Below, piece after piece: positions 1 to 9,374 of a DNA stretch of 64,000 nt. The stretch spans positions 71,270,001 to 71,334,000 of the forward strand of contig JARKIP010000005.1 of assembly GCA_029990175.1 (NCBI GenBank), written 5' to 3'. The position numbers and the translations under genes are program-made. Below the pieces are notes generated by a model. It ran no database searches. It was given only the letters and a program-made list of their open reading frames with translations, and was not told the DNA's origin. Numbering within the stretch: the first letter of the stretch is position 1; every line of letters begins with the position of its first letter. Origin of the DNA: Petunia secreta (Eukaryota; Streptophyta; Magnoliopsida; Solanales; Solanaceae).

Positions 1-679
1 GTGAGCCTACATTAGTGGAGAAGTACAAGAAGGGCAAGTCTTTGAATTCTTGGGAAGCGCGCATGAAATTTCCTTGCGAGAGTGAGAGCTCAAATTGTTA
101 AGAGTCCCAAAAGAATTTTTGTGAAAATATTTTTGGTGAGTGAGGGACTCTACTCTTTTTGGTGAGAATAGCAAGTGATTCTTGAGCGCAAGTTTTGGGT
201 GCATGGTAAGGAGCATGAACAAGTAAAGCGAGCCGATGACCTTGAGGCAAGCCTTGAAAGTCATGTGTCTCCTCTAGCCGTAGCTGATTGGATATGAGTA
301 GTGCTTGTCAAATGTCCATGGAAGTGATTGAGACTAGTTAGTATCAACTGACTCATTAATGCAAAATGATGTTCGTGACTTTGAATTGAGGAACATAACT
401 GAGTCTTGAGCTTTAACTAGAACATGATTTGGTCTCTTTGATTTTGAATTGCTTGAGGACAAGCAAGGACTTAAGTTTGGGGGAGTTGATAAGTTGGTAT
501 TTTACCAACTTAAATACTACTTTAAGCTTTTGTTTTTGAATCCAAAAACAATAATATGTGCTATTGATGCCGTGAATTGCTCAATTTCAGGTTATGACGA
601 GTGTAAATGAGTGGTTGATTGAAGTTGAAGCAAAAGAGCAAGAATTAGAGTCAAGAGACCAAGATCGGAGTCACAGAGC

Positions 680-916
680 CAGGCGCCCCGCCTGGCTCAG
701 GCGCCCGCCTGAGGGAGCCACTGCCTAAGAAGAGAAAAATGACACAGGCGCCCCAGCTGGCTAGGCGCCCGCCTGATTTGCAAGGTCTCCAGGCGCCCCG
801 CCTAGCCAGGCGCCCCGCCTGGAATAGAAGAGGTTCAGGCGCCCAGCCTAGAGCAGGCGCCCCTCCTAGCTGGCACACTGTCTAAAGAAGAAGAAATGGC
901 TCAGGCGCCCCGCCTA
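680..916 (+). repeat. GC-rich AGGCGCC repeats in the LTR promoter region
   Basis: About eight to ten imperfect copies of AGGCGCCCCGCCT-like words are interspersed with AT-richer spacers. The unit is itself an imperfect palindrome (AGGCG...CGCCT). The block ends about 20 bp before a TATA-like sequence, so it lies in the likely U3 promoter of the LTR. Confidence 0.85.
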
Positions 917-937
917 AAATACGGGTTCCTGATCTTC

Positions 938-945
938 TATAAATA
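938..945 (+). promoter_or_regulatory. TATA box of the Gypsy-type LTR
   Basis: TATAAATA lies just downstream of the GC-rich repeat block and about 450 bp into the LTR, the expected place for the core promoter of an LTR element. The initiation point is not known. Confidence 0.5.
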
Positions 946-1877
946 CTAAAAGCTAGGGTTTTAGCATTATCCAATTTTATACTTATACTCTAAAGGTTTT
1001 GGGCGATTTTGGGAGCCAAGTTGGAGACTTAACATTATTTTTGTAAGCTTCTAAACTTGTATCTTTGAATATTGATTCATATATCGATCCAAAGTCTATG
1101 TTTGATTTCAATCCATCATTTCATTACATGTTGATTGCTTTGATTCAAACCCTAGTTATGAGTAGCTAAATCCATAACTAGGGGTGTAAATATGCTATAG
1201 TGATAGAAAATCAATGGGTGTTGTTCCATTTCACTAACCATAACACAAGTAACAATTATCCAACTCCCCATTACAATAACATCAAAATTCCAAATCCATG
1301 ATATTTGAGATTTCTTGTCTACATTGCTAGTTAAAGACTCGGAAGAGATTAACTAGTGTAGAATAGTGGAGTTGGCGAGGATTTGAGTTGATAGGCTATT
1401 AATATAGACTAACTCATCTAAAAGGAGTTACGCTCGGAAGAGGTCTCCTTTCCTCGGGTCTTCGAGTAGTGCTTTGAGTATCCAATTAAGGCTTTGACGA
1501 GCAAGTTGTGAAAGGTCTCTTCTAGGCCGGAAGGATTCTAGAGATCACAATCGGAATACTCGACCATAATTATATTTGTGTTGGGAAAGTGAAGTGAAGA
1601 CACCCGTTGGTTGGAAATCACTATTAGTTGTTTGCATCCCTAGTCTCATAATATATAATCAATTTACTTGCTTATTTGCGTGTCTTGTAGTTAATTATAG
1701 CGATCTTAAAAACAACCCCACTTCTAGGACTCAATATTAAACTTCATTTGAATTTCTACTTGCAACTCTCTTACTTGACGAGCTAGTTCCCTTGGGAAAT
1801 CGACCCCGACTCATATCGGGTATTATATTTTGACGACCGCCCCTCACCATTAAAGGTGTAGGATTGAGCGTGGATCA

Positions 1878-2393
1878 TTGGCATGCAGGTTACTCTTGCA
1901 ATTACTCCTTAATAGGTAAAACAGAGCTCTTCTGGGTCCATGCACACCATCCCAATTGATGAGGTGAAAACAACCAGCATTTATTGGATCTTTCAAACAA
2001 AGAGAGAGAGATATGTGGTCTTCTAAGAAGTGCAAGTTACTTTTGCTAAAGCAATCAAGCAGTTAGTATACTCTGATCATTCTTGTTTGCGTATTGCTCT
2101 TAACATTGAACAGGTAAAATAAAGCTCTTAGTAGAGGCTATTTTAAGATGTATGCATTAATCTTTTCCATATTCTTGATCACTTTGAGACACCTTGTTTT
2201 ATTTTGCAGCTTTCAGAAATGGAGATTGGCCTAGCAGTTGGGGGCGCATTTCTCTCTTCAGGCCTTAACGTTATCTTTGATAGGCTTGCTCCTGAGGGTG
2301 AACTGCTGAAGATGCTTAAGAAGGGTAAGCATGATCTTGAGGTTTTTGAAGAGCTGGAAACGACTTTGCTTGGCCTTCAGGCTGTCTTCGATT
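1878..2393 (+). pseudogene. Truncated 5' copy of the CC-NB-LRR gene
   Basis: This block matches 9037-9552 over about 515 bp with roughly ten differences, so the duplication is recent. It holds the same leader, the same 96-bp leader intron (GT at 2114, AG ending 2209) and the same start codon (ATG 2219). About 57 codons of the coiled-coil domain follow. Similarity stops after 'caggctgtc' at about 2388 and the frame meets TGA at 2393-2395. The 5' edge is the end of the LTR at 1877. No NB-ARC or LRR follows, so it cannot make a receptor. If transcribed it could give a CC-only peptide or small RNA. Confidence 0.88.
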
Positions 2394-5300
2394 GAACATT
2401 TTCTTCTTGGTCATTCAATTTGCAAGAAGCGTTGTCTTTCTTGAGGATTGTTGCTTAGTATAGGTGATTCTTGACCTTCATTCGATCGAGCTTGAGACTA
2501 GTTCCTCAATGTTCTTTTGAATCGACGCAAGATTTGTCTTGCTTCTATCTTTATTTTATTGTTGTTCTTCCGCGTTCTTCGTGTTAGCTTAACCCTTGGG
2601 TTTTGCTTGCACCAGTTAGTTTATCCGTTATCATTACAAGAGCTTTTCTCAACTTTATGGAATCACTAGAAGAGCACAAATGCTCGGAAGAGCCAAGTTG
2701 GTCGTCCAGGGCTATTTCTGTCATTTTACATTCATTATTTTAATACTTATTAATTTACTTACATACGTGTAATTAAATCAAATTTTGACTTGAACAATTG
2801 CAGCATGAGACGCTTCTCGAACTTCCATGGTTTCTCTGCGTTTACGTTGGTAAGATTTTCTTCATCTATTTCCTTTCCATTCTTTGGTAATGGAGGTGCA
2901 TTTCTCCCTCTCATTCTCTATAGTTTTGCTTCTTTCAGTCCTGTGTATCCCATTCATTGTTTCGATTCGGTCAAAATTTCTTCGTAGGTTTCAATTTCTC
3001 TTTGGTCGCTGTTCTATTCTTATATTTTTTGTGCATTGTCACGTCTTTTCTTTGTTTAAGTGTTTTTTGTTAATGGGAATTTGGTGAGGAATATATAATG
3101 TTTTCTTTTTATTTTGGAAAATTTTTGGTGCACCTGGACATTAATGCCGGTATTCTTTTTCCTAATTTATAAGCCCCACCTTTTAGAGTTGGAGCACAAA
3201 CTTCATGAACTATAAACTCAAATTATGGACTTGTATTATTGTTCGATATTGCAATGATGCCAAAGCATTATTGGTTTTCGACTTGCTCCGCTCCCATGCT
3301 AACAGTAGCCATATATTATGCTGCTCTTGTGTTTCTCCTTTGGTGAAAGAGGAGTACTAAGAGGCAGAATAATACAAAAGAGAAGTAGCACCTGCAACAA
3401 AAAAGAAGGTAATATCTGCTACTATTATAGATAGCTATTTGCATATGAATTGTTTCTGGTAATGCTTGACTAGCTGGTTTTATTATATAGAATTCTTTGT
3501 TTACTTGGCTGTTGTTAATATTTTTTCCTCAAAGGAAAAAATAAAAAATTGTTTGGTACAGCTGAAATTTGAATCATATAAGCTCAGAAGTGTACATGTT
3601 ATCTGTTAAATAGCCCCGTCGACCATAAGACATTTCTAACTGTATCCTAAAAGTATAGGCTCTAGCAACCACAATAGTTGATATTGAGCCGTAGTTTATT
3701 GAAAATATTGACTCCAAAAATCGATCAGAAACTTTGAGGTACAACCTTTGATGTGGTTTGGGATCACCTGTAGTCTTAAATATTTTGAGTATGCGTATAT
3801 AATGTGCATAATATAAGCCTAATAGGAGTAATACGTTAATGCCTGAAGTTGTGTTCAAAGCCCTGATGCAATAAGAAACCACTTTTTTAAAATAAATGCG
3901 TTTCCCCATTATTAAGCTAATATATTTTTCATCCCCTTTTTTGAAGTGAATGGAAAATGTCAATGTTGTTTCTGATTACCAATTTTTCTTAAAGAATTGA
4001 AAAAGAAAATGTAGTCATCGGCAAAAACGTGAGTATCAGCATCTTGGAAGTAATTGTATTAAACTTTTATTTCCTCCTAGTATTGTTGAGTTCTGAATAA
4101 TACTTTTAGAAAAGTGCATGTTGACTATTTGAAAAAATGGAGCTGGAACTAACATTGATGAATTGCCTCGATTGTGTCGTTGAGGGTTCAAAAGAACATG
4201 TACATTATTCAATAAGGAAACAAGGTGTTATAAAACTCTAATAATTTGATCAATATTTTTTGCACAGAAGTCTCTTCGTTATTTGTAACCTAATGATATT
4301 ATGTCGTATCTGGTGAGTGAAGTGGGAAACAAACGGGCCTTCGGATTGATTTGAAACCTTCCATTAAATTGCTTTTATGCTTGCAAATACTGTACATATC
4401 TAAATGTGGGATTCAAATTGAGATCAGTTCCTATTGAGTTTATTACAAAATGTTACTTATAAGTTAAACAAAGGCAAGTGTTGATCATCCTAACATTTCT
4501 TTGTAGTTGCAGAGAGAACAGTGGAAATTTGACTCATTTTATGATTCTTATGATGGTTTCAAGTTTATATTGATATGAGTTTTCAAGAATTGCAAGTGTT
4601 GATCCTTATCAGCACAGTAATAGCCCAACTAGAATGGTCCTTTATAGCATTTGTTATTGATCTTGCATATAGGTTAGAAAATATCAAGTTGATTATTCTG
4701 AGTTTTTCAAAGTTTCTTTGTAATTAATAGTGTAGTGCAGCAGTTGGAAAAGGTTAAATTCGAGAATTGTAAGATCCACAAGTGTGAGGTTCTTGTCTGT
4801 ACTATTTTAGTAATCTACTTGATGAGACAATTGGTAGATTGTACAAGAGATATGTAAATTTATCAGGAAACAAAATCAATATGTTTTCATACATGGAATT
4901 GTAAACGAGACTTATAACGTTCCATTCAGCTGCTCTAAAAATTTGTGTAACAATCATTTAATCAAGTTATGTCAGTGTCAAATGTAAAGTCTTAGAATGC
5001 GAACAACATGTAGATTCAGAAATCATTACTATCAACACGGGCAAAAATAATCTAGTACTAGAACTATTTCACTTGAAAGTCAGTTTAGGAAACACTTAAT
5101 AGTCAATTAAACCATTATATTTCATTACTTGTCTAGAGGTATTATTTATCTATAGCTATATAGTCGTAAGCTGGCCTGAAATAGTAATATGTGAATTCGC
5201 TATAACATTTCTTTTTCTTTCGCTTTCAGTTTGGTTTTCGCCGAATAAAGTGATTGTAGTTTCCAAGTCATACAGCCATCTACTTGACGATCTTCCTTGA

Positions 5301-5690
5301 GATGAAGCATGCCTGGCTGCACATACAACATACAGTTCTATTGGTTCTCAAAAGAACATGAGAACAAAAACTTGTTCAATGTAACCTGAAAGAGAGAATT
5401 GTATATTATGGTTAGATTTTAGGGAAAGATGTTACTTTTAAAGATTTAGTTGGTTTTTTTTTGTAGTGTGGATTAAACATCAGGATAGTATCTTCCTTCT
5501 TATTTGGTTTACTACGAACCATTGTGGCAAAAAAGGAGTGAGGACAGAAATATCATCAAGCAGAAACCTGGATCTCAGGAAGAAAGATGCTTGTGCACGC
5601 GCGGAAGGCTCATCTGGAAAAAAAGTAAGATTAGGAGTGGGGAGCCTCTCAAAGTCTCCGATCTCAGAGATGGTTTTGCTCTAAGTTGAG
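2394..5690. other. AT-rich DNA without a recognisable gene
   Basis: I see no long frame with a known domain on either strand. The region contains intron-like pyrimidine tracts and short open frames up to 129 codons that look random. Part of 2400-2640 could be the end of an unidentified LTR element, but no polypurine tract, primer site or terminal repeat confirms that. Confidence 0.5.
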
Positions 5691-6470
5691 CGGCTTGAGA
5701 TATTAATATTATTCGGAGAAGGACATTGTGTGCACCTAACTAGGAATAACTTAGGCCTTTCTACTCTGGCTATGTTTTGGCCAAGGAATATCAAAAGATG
5801 ACATGGTTCTTAATTTTGAGAAGTGAAATATGAATAATAGAACTGTCTCTACTTTTGAATGTTGATTCGTCTTCCCAGTCATGAAACATGTCTTCATGTC
5901 TAACACTTAGTATAACATACAGATCGAACTCTGAAGTAAGCAGGTAAAAGTGTTTGCTTATTAATGTACCAGGAATTGAATGTTGAAATTACTAAGTTGT
6001 TCTACCATACGATAAGAGGCTAAAGGAAAGATATTATGATATCCTTCTATGAGGAGGATTAATTGTCAGTGATATGAGAACTAAAAGGTTCAAACTCTTT
6101 CCTCAAGTTGGTCTAGTGAAAGTTGTGTTGTACTATGACCTCCAAAGTCATTTGATTTGCTACATCAAATCATTGGACATTCATCATTTTATTGAATTGA
6201 TTACTAGCATAAATAACAGAAAATAAACAGGGATGAGTTGAGGGAAGTACCTGGATCGTCATATGAATTTCCTAACGACTCAAGTGAACTTGATCCATGT
6301 TGACATTATTGTGACAAAGGATAACAATGCCCCCAGAGAGACCATTTTGTCGAATTCGATCGTGTCAGTAAAATCGAAATCATCCCTGATGCTTTGGTGG
6401 TTGATCATTCTCAGTTTCTTTTGTGGAGCATGTATCGAAAGGATCATTGGGAAGTACTAGAGCTCCCATT
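5691..6470 (+). repeat. Segmental duplicate of 58548-59300
   Basis: The stretch beginning 'ggcttgagatattaatatta' at about 5690 recurs at 58555. Homology continues in the same orientation for several hundred bases with small indels, to a shared block beginning near 6263 and 59158. The two copies are about 53 kb apart and lie on opposite sides of the NLR debris. The copies differ most near 6050-6250. Confidence 0.8.
6263..6430 (-). pseudogene. LINE endonuclease fragment
   Basis: Read on the minus strand, this piece translates to the same sequence as the better-preserved copy at 59158-59409, including the NYQSIRDDF/NHQSIRDDF-like stretch that follows the 'ETRM' motif of plant L1 endonucleases. 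Only about 50 residues are left and the frame contains stops. It was probably present before the segmental duplication. Confidence 0.5.
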
Positions 6471-7140
6471 ACTAAAGTTTCTTTTGTTTTTTGATCGAAC
6501 GCTCACCAAAAAAAAGTAGTAAAAATTTAGGTAACTCATAACAACAACAACCAAAAAAAAAAGTCCTCTCAAAAATCTTTAACATGGCAAGACTACAACG
6601 AGTCTTCGTACTGTAGAATGACAAACCATGAACAACTAAGCAACTACACCTAATAGCACCAAGTCCAATTATAAGGTGGATTCCTAAACAGGCCCTCAAT
6701 GTCATTAATTTTATGAAGTTAATGATCTGTTTGATTTTTCTCTCTGTTCTTTTCTTGGTTTGAAAAAACAATGAATGGTTGATCAATTGGAATGGTGTAC
6801 ATCGACCCAGATAGGGACCATGTTACAGTGTTGGAGAAGACTTGCTAAAGTGGTCTTGACTTTATGTTAATGTCTTGTCTTGTCCATTACATAAAACCTC
6901 TTTTGTATCCATATGTACAACATTTAAAAGGGTTATACTAAGAAAACATTTCCTCTATTGTTTAATTTCCTCACTTTTGTAGATATAAGTTGGTTTAGCA
7001 CGTTTAAAAGGTTATTTACTTAAATATTATTCTCTCCGTTTCAATTCATGTGACATTATTTTTTATTGGTCTGTTTAAAAAAGAATGACTATTTTTTAAA
7101 ATTTGAAAACAATTTAACTTCATAATTTTAATTTTTCCCT
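6471..7140. other. AT-rich DNA; one half-MITE
   Basis: There is no gene I can support. At 7029-7130 the words 'ctctccgtttcaattcatgtgacatta' and 'tggtctgtttaaaaaagaatgac' resemble one end of a Stowaway-type MITE (compare 48141-48413), but the opposite end is missing. Confidence 0.4.
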
Positions 7141-7380
7141 TGATGAAATGAGTTATGACCACAGGTTTTCTTTGCTCTGCCTCTGGCCCGAGAGCGAGGT
7201 CCAATGATCCTCCTTTCAATCTCGTACTTACTCTCTCGTGCGATTAACTCTCAAGCCATAGCGAACAGGTAAAGAAGGAATGACCGAACGAAGTCGCTAA
7301 AGGCAGGCACCCATCCTTCCATTTGATCAAAGGCATTCGAGCCGAAGTAATTCAACTCACTCGAATGGCTTATTTTAGAT
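7141..7380. other. GC-richer insert, possibly organelle-derived
   Basis: This 200-bp block has a more balanced base composition than its surroundings and lacks plant TE hallmarks. The style resembles plant mitochondrial intergenic DNA. That is an impression only; no gene is recognised. Confidence 0.25.
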
Positions 7381-7617
7381 CATAAGTCTCAAAAATCTAC
7401 ATTTTTTTTAAGTTTCATGCCGATTAAAACTATTACCAAAGAAACTAAGTAGTTTGAATTTGAAGGCCAAAAATCTTGGAATAACAAGATTGTCTAGGCT
7501 CATAGTGAGTGCCAAATAATTGTGTATCCTAAATTTGGTCCCATAGGTTGAACAATTGAATTTGTATTTAGTAGGGCTACAAACAACTAATTATATCAAG
7601 ATTAATATCGTGAATGA

Positions 7618-8070
7618 TGTTGATCTAGGCGTTATTAGGTTGATTAACCAATAGTTGAATAATACCCGTCGAACTTGGCACGCTTTTGGGCCGCGCCGCG
7701 TGGGAAACCGCGCCAGAAGCTGGGCGCTCTGGGCGGCGCGGCGCGCCTCCTGTAGCGCCAGGCTATTTTTCTGTTTCGTTTCTCCTTTTCTCGTTTCGTG
7801 TTGTGCCTTCGTGTGCTCGATCCAATCCTCAATCAAAATCCAATCTTTTCTTGCTCAATCATGCTCTTAAAAGCTCCACTTGCACTTCATAACAACCTAC
7901 ATACATACGACATATAATTAGTGCAAAACTACATTCATAAACCATAAAACGAGCGAATAAGGTACTAAAACGTGAGGAAATATTAAGGAAATATAGGCAT
8001 AAAATGCCAAACATCAATGTTGATCTAGGCGTGATTAGGTTGATTAACCAATAGTTGAATAATAACCGAT
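7618..8070 (-). mobile_element. Inverted LTR fragment between 50-bp direct repeats
   Basis: A block of about 50 bp (7618-7668) recurs almost exactly at 8021-8070. Between them lies about 350 bp that, on the minus strand, begins 'ttgatgtttggcattttatgcc' and continues into a GC-rich GGCGCG/GGCGCC cluster (7680-7765). This resembles the first ~350 bp of a Tat-like LTR: the same kind of start as 487 and a GC-rich block in the same relative position. The LTR is truncated before its TATA region. The direct repeats are too long for a normal target duplication. Confidence 0.5.
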
Positions 8071-8385
8071 TGATTATTGATGATAAGTAGATGGAGGACA
8101 ATGGTAATGAAATAATAATAAAAATAAAGCTAGTTTGAAAAGAATCTTATTGGGTTCATCCGTGTATGGCTTTCATAGCTATGTCCGTCTTGGTCTGGTA
8201 CTACATACCCATTAGAATACCATTTCTGCTAATGTGTTTAGAACATAATGTTAAGGAAATTCAAGATTTTGTTTTCTTAAATTTCGATTGAATAAATATT
8301 AAAAGGAATTCCGTCACAAGCACCGAGCTACAACATACAAGTAAAGAAAACTAGTGACTACACTAACTTTAATGATAAGGTAATT

Positions 8386-8560
8386 AGAGGCGGAGACGAG
8401 ATTTCAACCTTATGAGTTCTGGATTTTAGAAGATAACTTCAAGTGCTAATAATTAATTATTTTTACATATTTAATGAACTTATTATCAAATACAGTATAA
8501 TGTTTGAGCAAAAATTATTGGGTTGATGAATCGATTTCTCGGCTTCACCATCCGCCCCTG
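8386..8560. mobile_element. hAT-type MITE
   Basis: About 175 bp begins GAGGCGGAGAC and ends CATCCGCCCCTG, giving imperfect inverted ends. The interior ('atttcaaccttatgagttctggattttagaa') is a pattern I recognise as common in Solanaceae DNA. A partial relative lies near 17780-17815. The target duplication is not clear. Confidence 0.6.
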
Positions 8561-8914
8561 GTTAGGTTTCCAACTTCAAGGATATTGCAAAAAAAAAATT
8601 ATTTACCTAAACAGTTTGTTACAGCCTCGTAGAACCTTGAAGCTGGGGAGAAAAGGAAAATGAGCATTCAATAATGTAAGAGAGAATCAGTCAAACTTCA
8701 GCAATAATTTGACAAAATTCAATTCTAGACATATTGATGATATGGTAGGCCAAGTTAGCGCTATAATATATGAGCTGTGGAAGCGAAAGGCACAGCTAAG
8801 AATAGTTAAGAGACCACACTGCATTAATGAATTCTTGCATTTTTCTCTTCTCTGAAAAGATAAGCAAAAGGACAGTTTTTCTTTGTTAAAATTATCATAT
8901 CAATTACGAGAGAC
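8561..8914. other. Probable old NLR promoter sequence
   Basis: There is no frame or element of note. The stretch lies directly upstream of an NLR 5' relic and has TATA-like words (for example 'ctataatatatgag' near 8760). Its role is inferred from position only. Confidence 0.3.
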
Positions 8915-9039
8915 TTTTATTAAAGCAAGTAGTCAGTGTATCTTGATCATTCTTTTTGCATGTTTCTCTTAGTACAAACATTAATCATTTCAAATTGTTG
9001 TAGTAGCACTAAAGAAATGGAGATTGGCTTAGCAGTTGG
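8915..9039 (+). pseudogene. Minimal NLR 5' relic: leader plus eight codons
   Basis: This leader resembles the leaders at 2050-2218 and 9200-9374 ('tcagtgtatcttgatcattctt', 'tctcttagtacaaacatt'). It ends with ATGGAGATTGGCTTAGCAGTTGG (MEIGLAVG), the first eight codons of the intact gene. After 9039 the sequence changes at once to the upstream region of the next copy (cctgcaggttactc). It therefore marks an unequal joining of two NLR starts in tandem. Confidence 0.75.
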
Positions 9040-9070
9040 CCTGCAGGTTACTCTTGCAATTACTCCTTAA
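9017..9070 (+). promoter_or_regulatory. 17-codon upstream reading frame in the NLR leader region
   Basis: The relic ATG at 9017 opens a frame of 17 codons that starts MEIGLAVG and runs into the next copy's leader, stopping at TAA 9068-9070. It lies 305 bp upstream of the functional ATG. If transcription starts upstream of it, it would be an upstream ORF on the resistance gene mRNA. The transcription start is unknown. Confidence 0.35.
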
Positions 9071-9269
9071 TAGGTAAAACAGAGCTCTTCTGGGTCCATG
9101 CACACCATCCCAATTGATGAGGTGAAAACAACCAGCATTTATTGGATCATTCAAACAAAGAGAGAGATATAAGGTCTTCTAAGAAGTGCAAGTTACTTTT
9201 GCTAAAGCAATCAAGCAGTTAGTATACTCTGATCATTCTTGTTTGCATATTGCTCTTAACATTGAACAG

Positions 9270-9365
9270 GTAAAATAAAGCTCTTAGTAGAGGCTATTTT
9301 AAGATGTATACATTAATCTTTTCCATATTCTTGATCACTTTGAGACACCTTGTTTTATTTTGCAG
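9270..9365 (+). other. Intron in the 5' leader of the NLR gene
   Basis: The donor 'gaacag|gtaaaa' at 9270 and the acceptor 'attttgcag' ending 9365 delimit a 96-bp intron with a pyrimidine-rich 3' end, just 9 bp before the start codon. The same intron with identical borders is in the copy at 2114-2209. Confidence 0.7.
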
Positions 9366-9374
9366 CTTTCAGAA

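Larger units (their letters stand above)
1..1877 (+). mobile_element. 3' end of a Tat/Athila-like Gypsy LTR retrotransposon
   Basis: Bases 1-486 are the non-coding tail of the internal region. They end in a purine-rich tract (about 474-485, gtttgggggag) that fits a polypurine tract. A long terminal repeat follows, from TGATAAG at 487 to GGATCA at 1877 (about 1.39 kb, TG...CA ends). The tail phrase 'aggacaagcaaggacttaagtttgggg' is the same kind of tail seen before the 3' LTR of the element at 52.9-56.6 kb. The second half of this LTR is closely related to 50601-51415. No gag or pol frame is visible. The 5' part lies outside the window, so no target duplication can be checked. The element abuts a truncated NLR copy. 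Confidence 0.75.

Noticed and set aside
3574..3963. 129-codon minus-strand frame
   Set aside because: No domain, no duplication of the frame elsewhere, and composition like the surrounding AT-rich DNA.
7591..7892. Several overlapping frames in the GC-rich 7.7-kb block
   Set aside because: They open on both strands because of the GC-rich LTR fragment, and none resembles a protein.
9360..9374. Upstream extension of the NLR protein by five residues
   Set aside because: It would need a TTG start that lies inside the leader intron acceptor; ATG 9375 is shared with two other copies.
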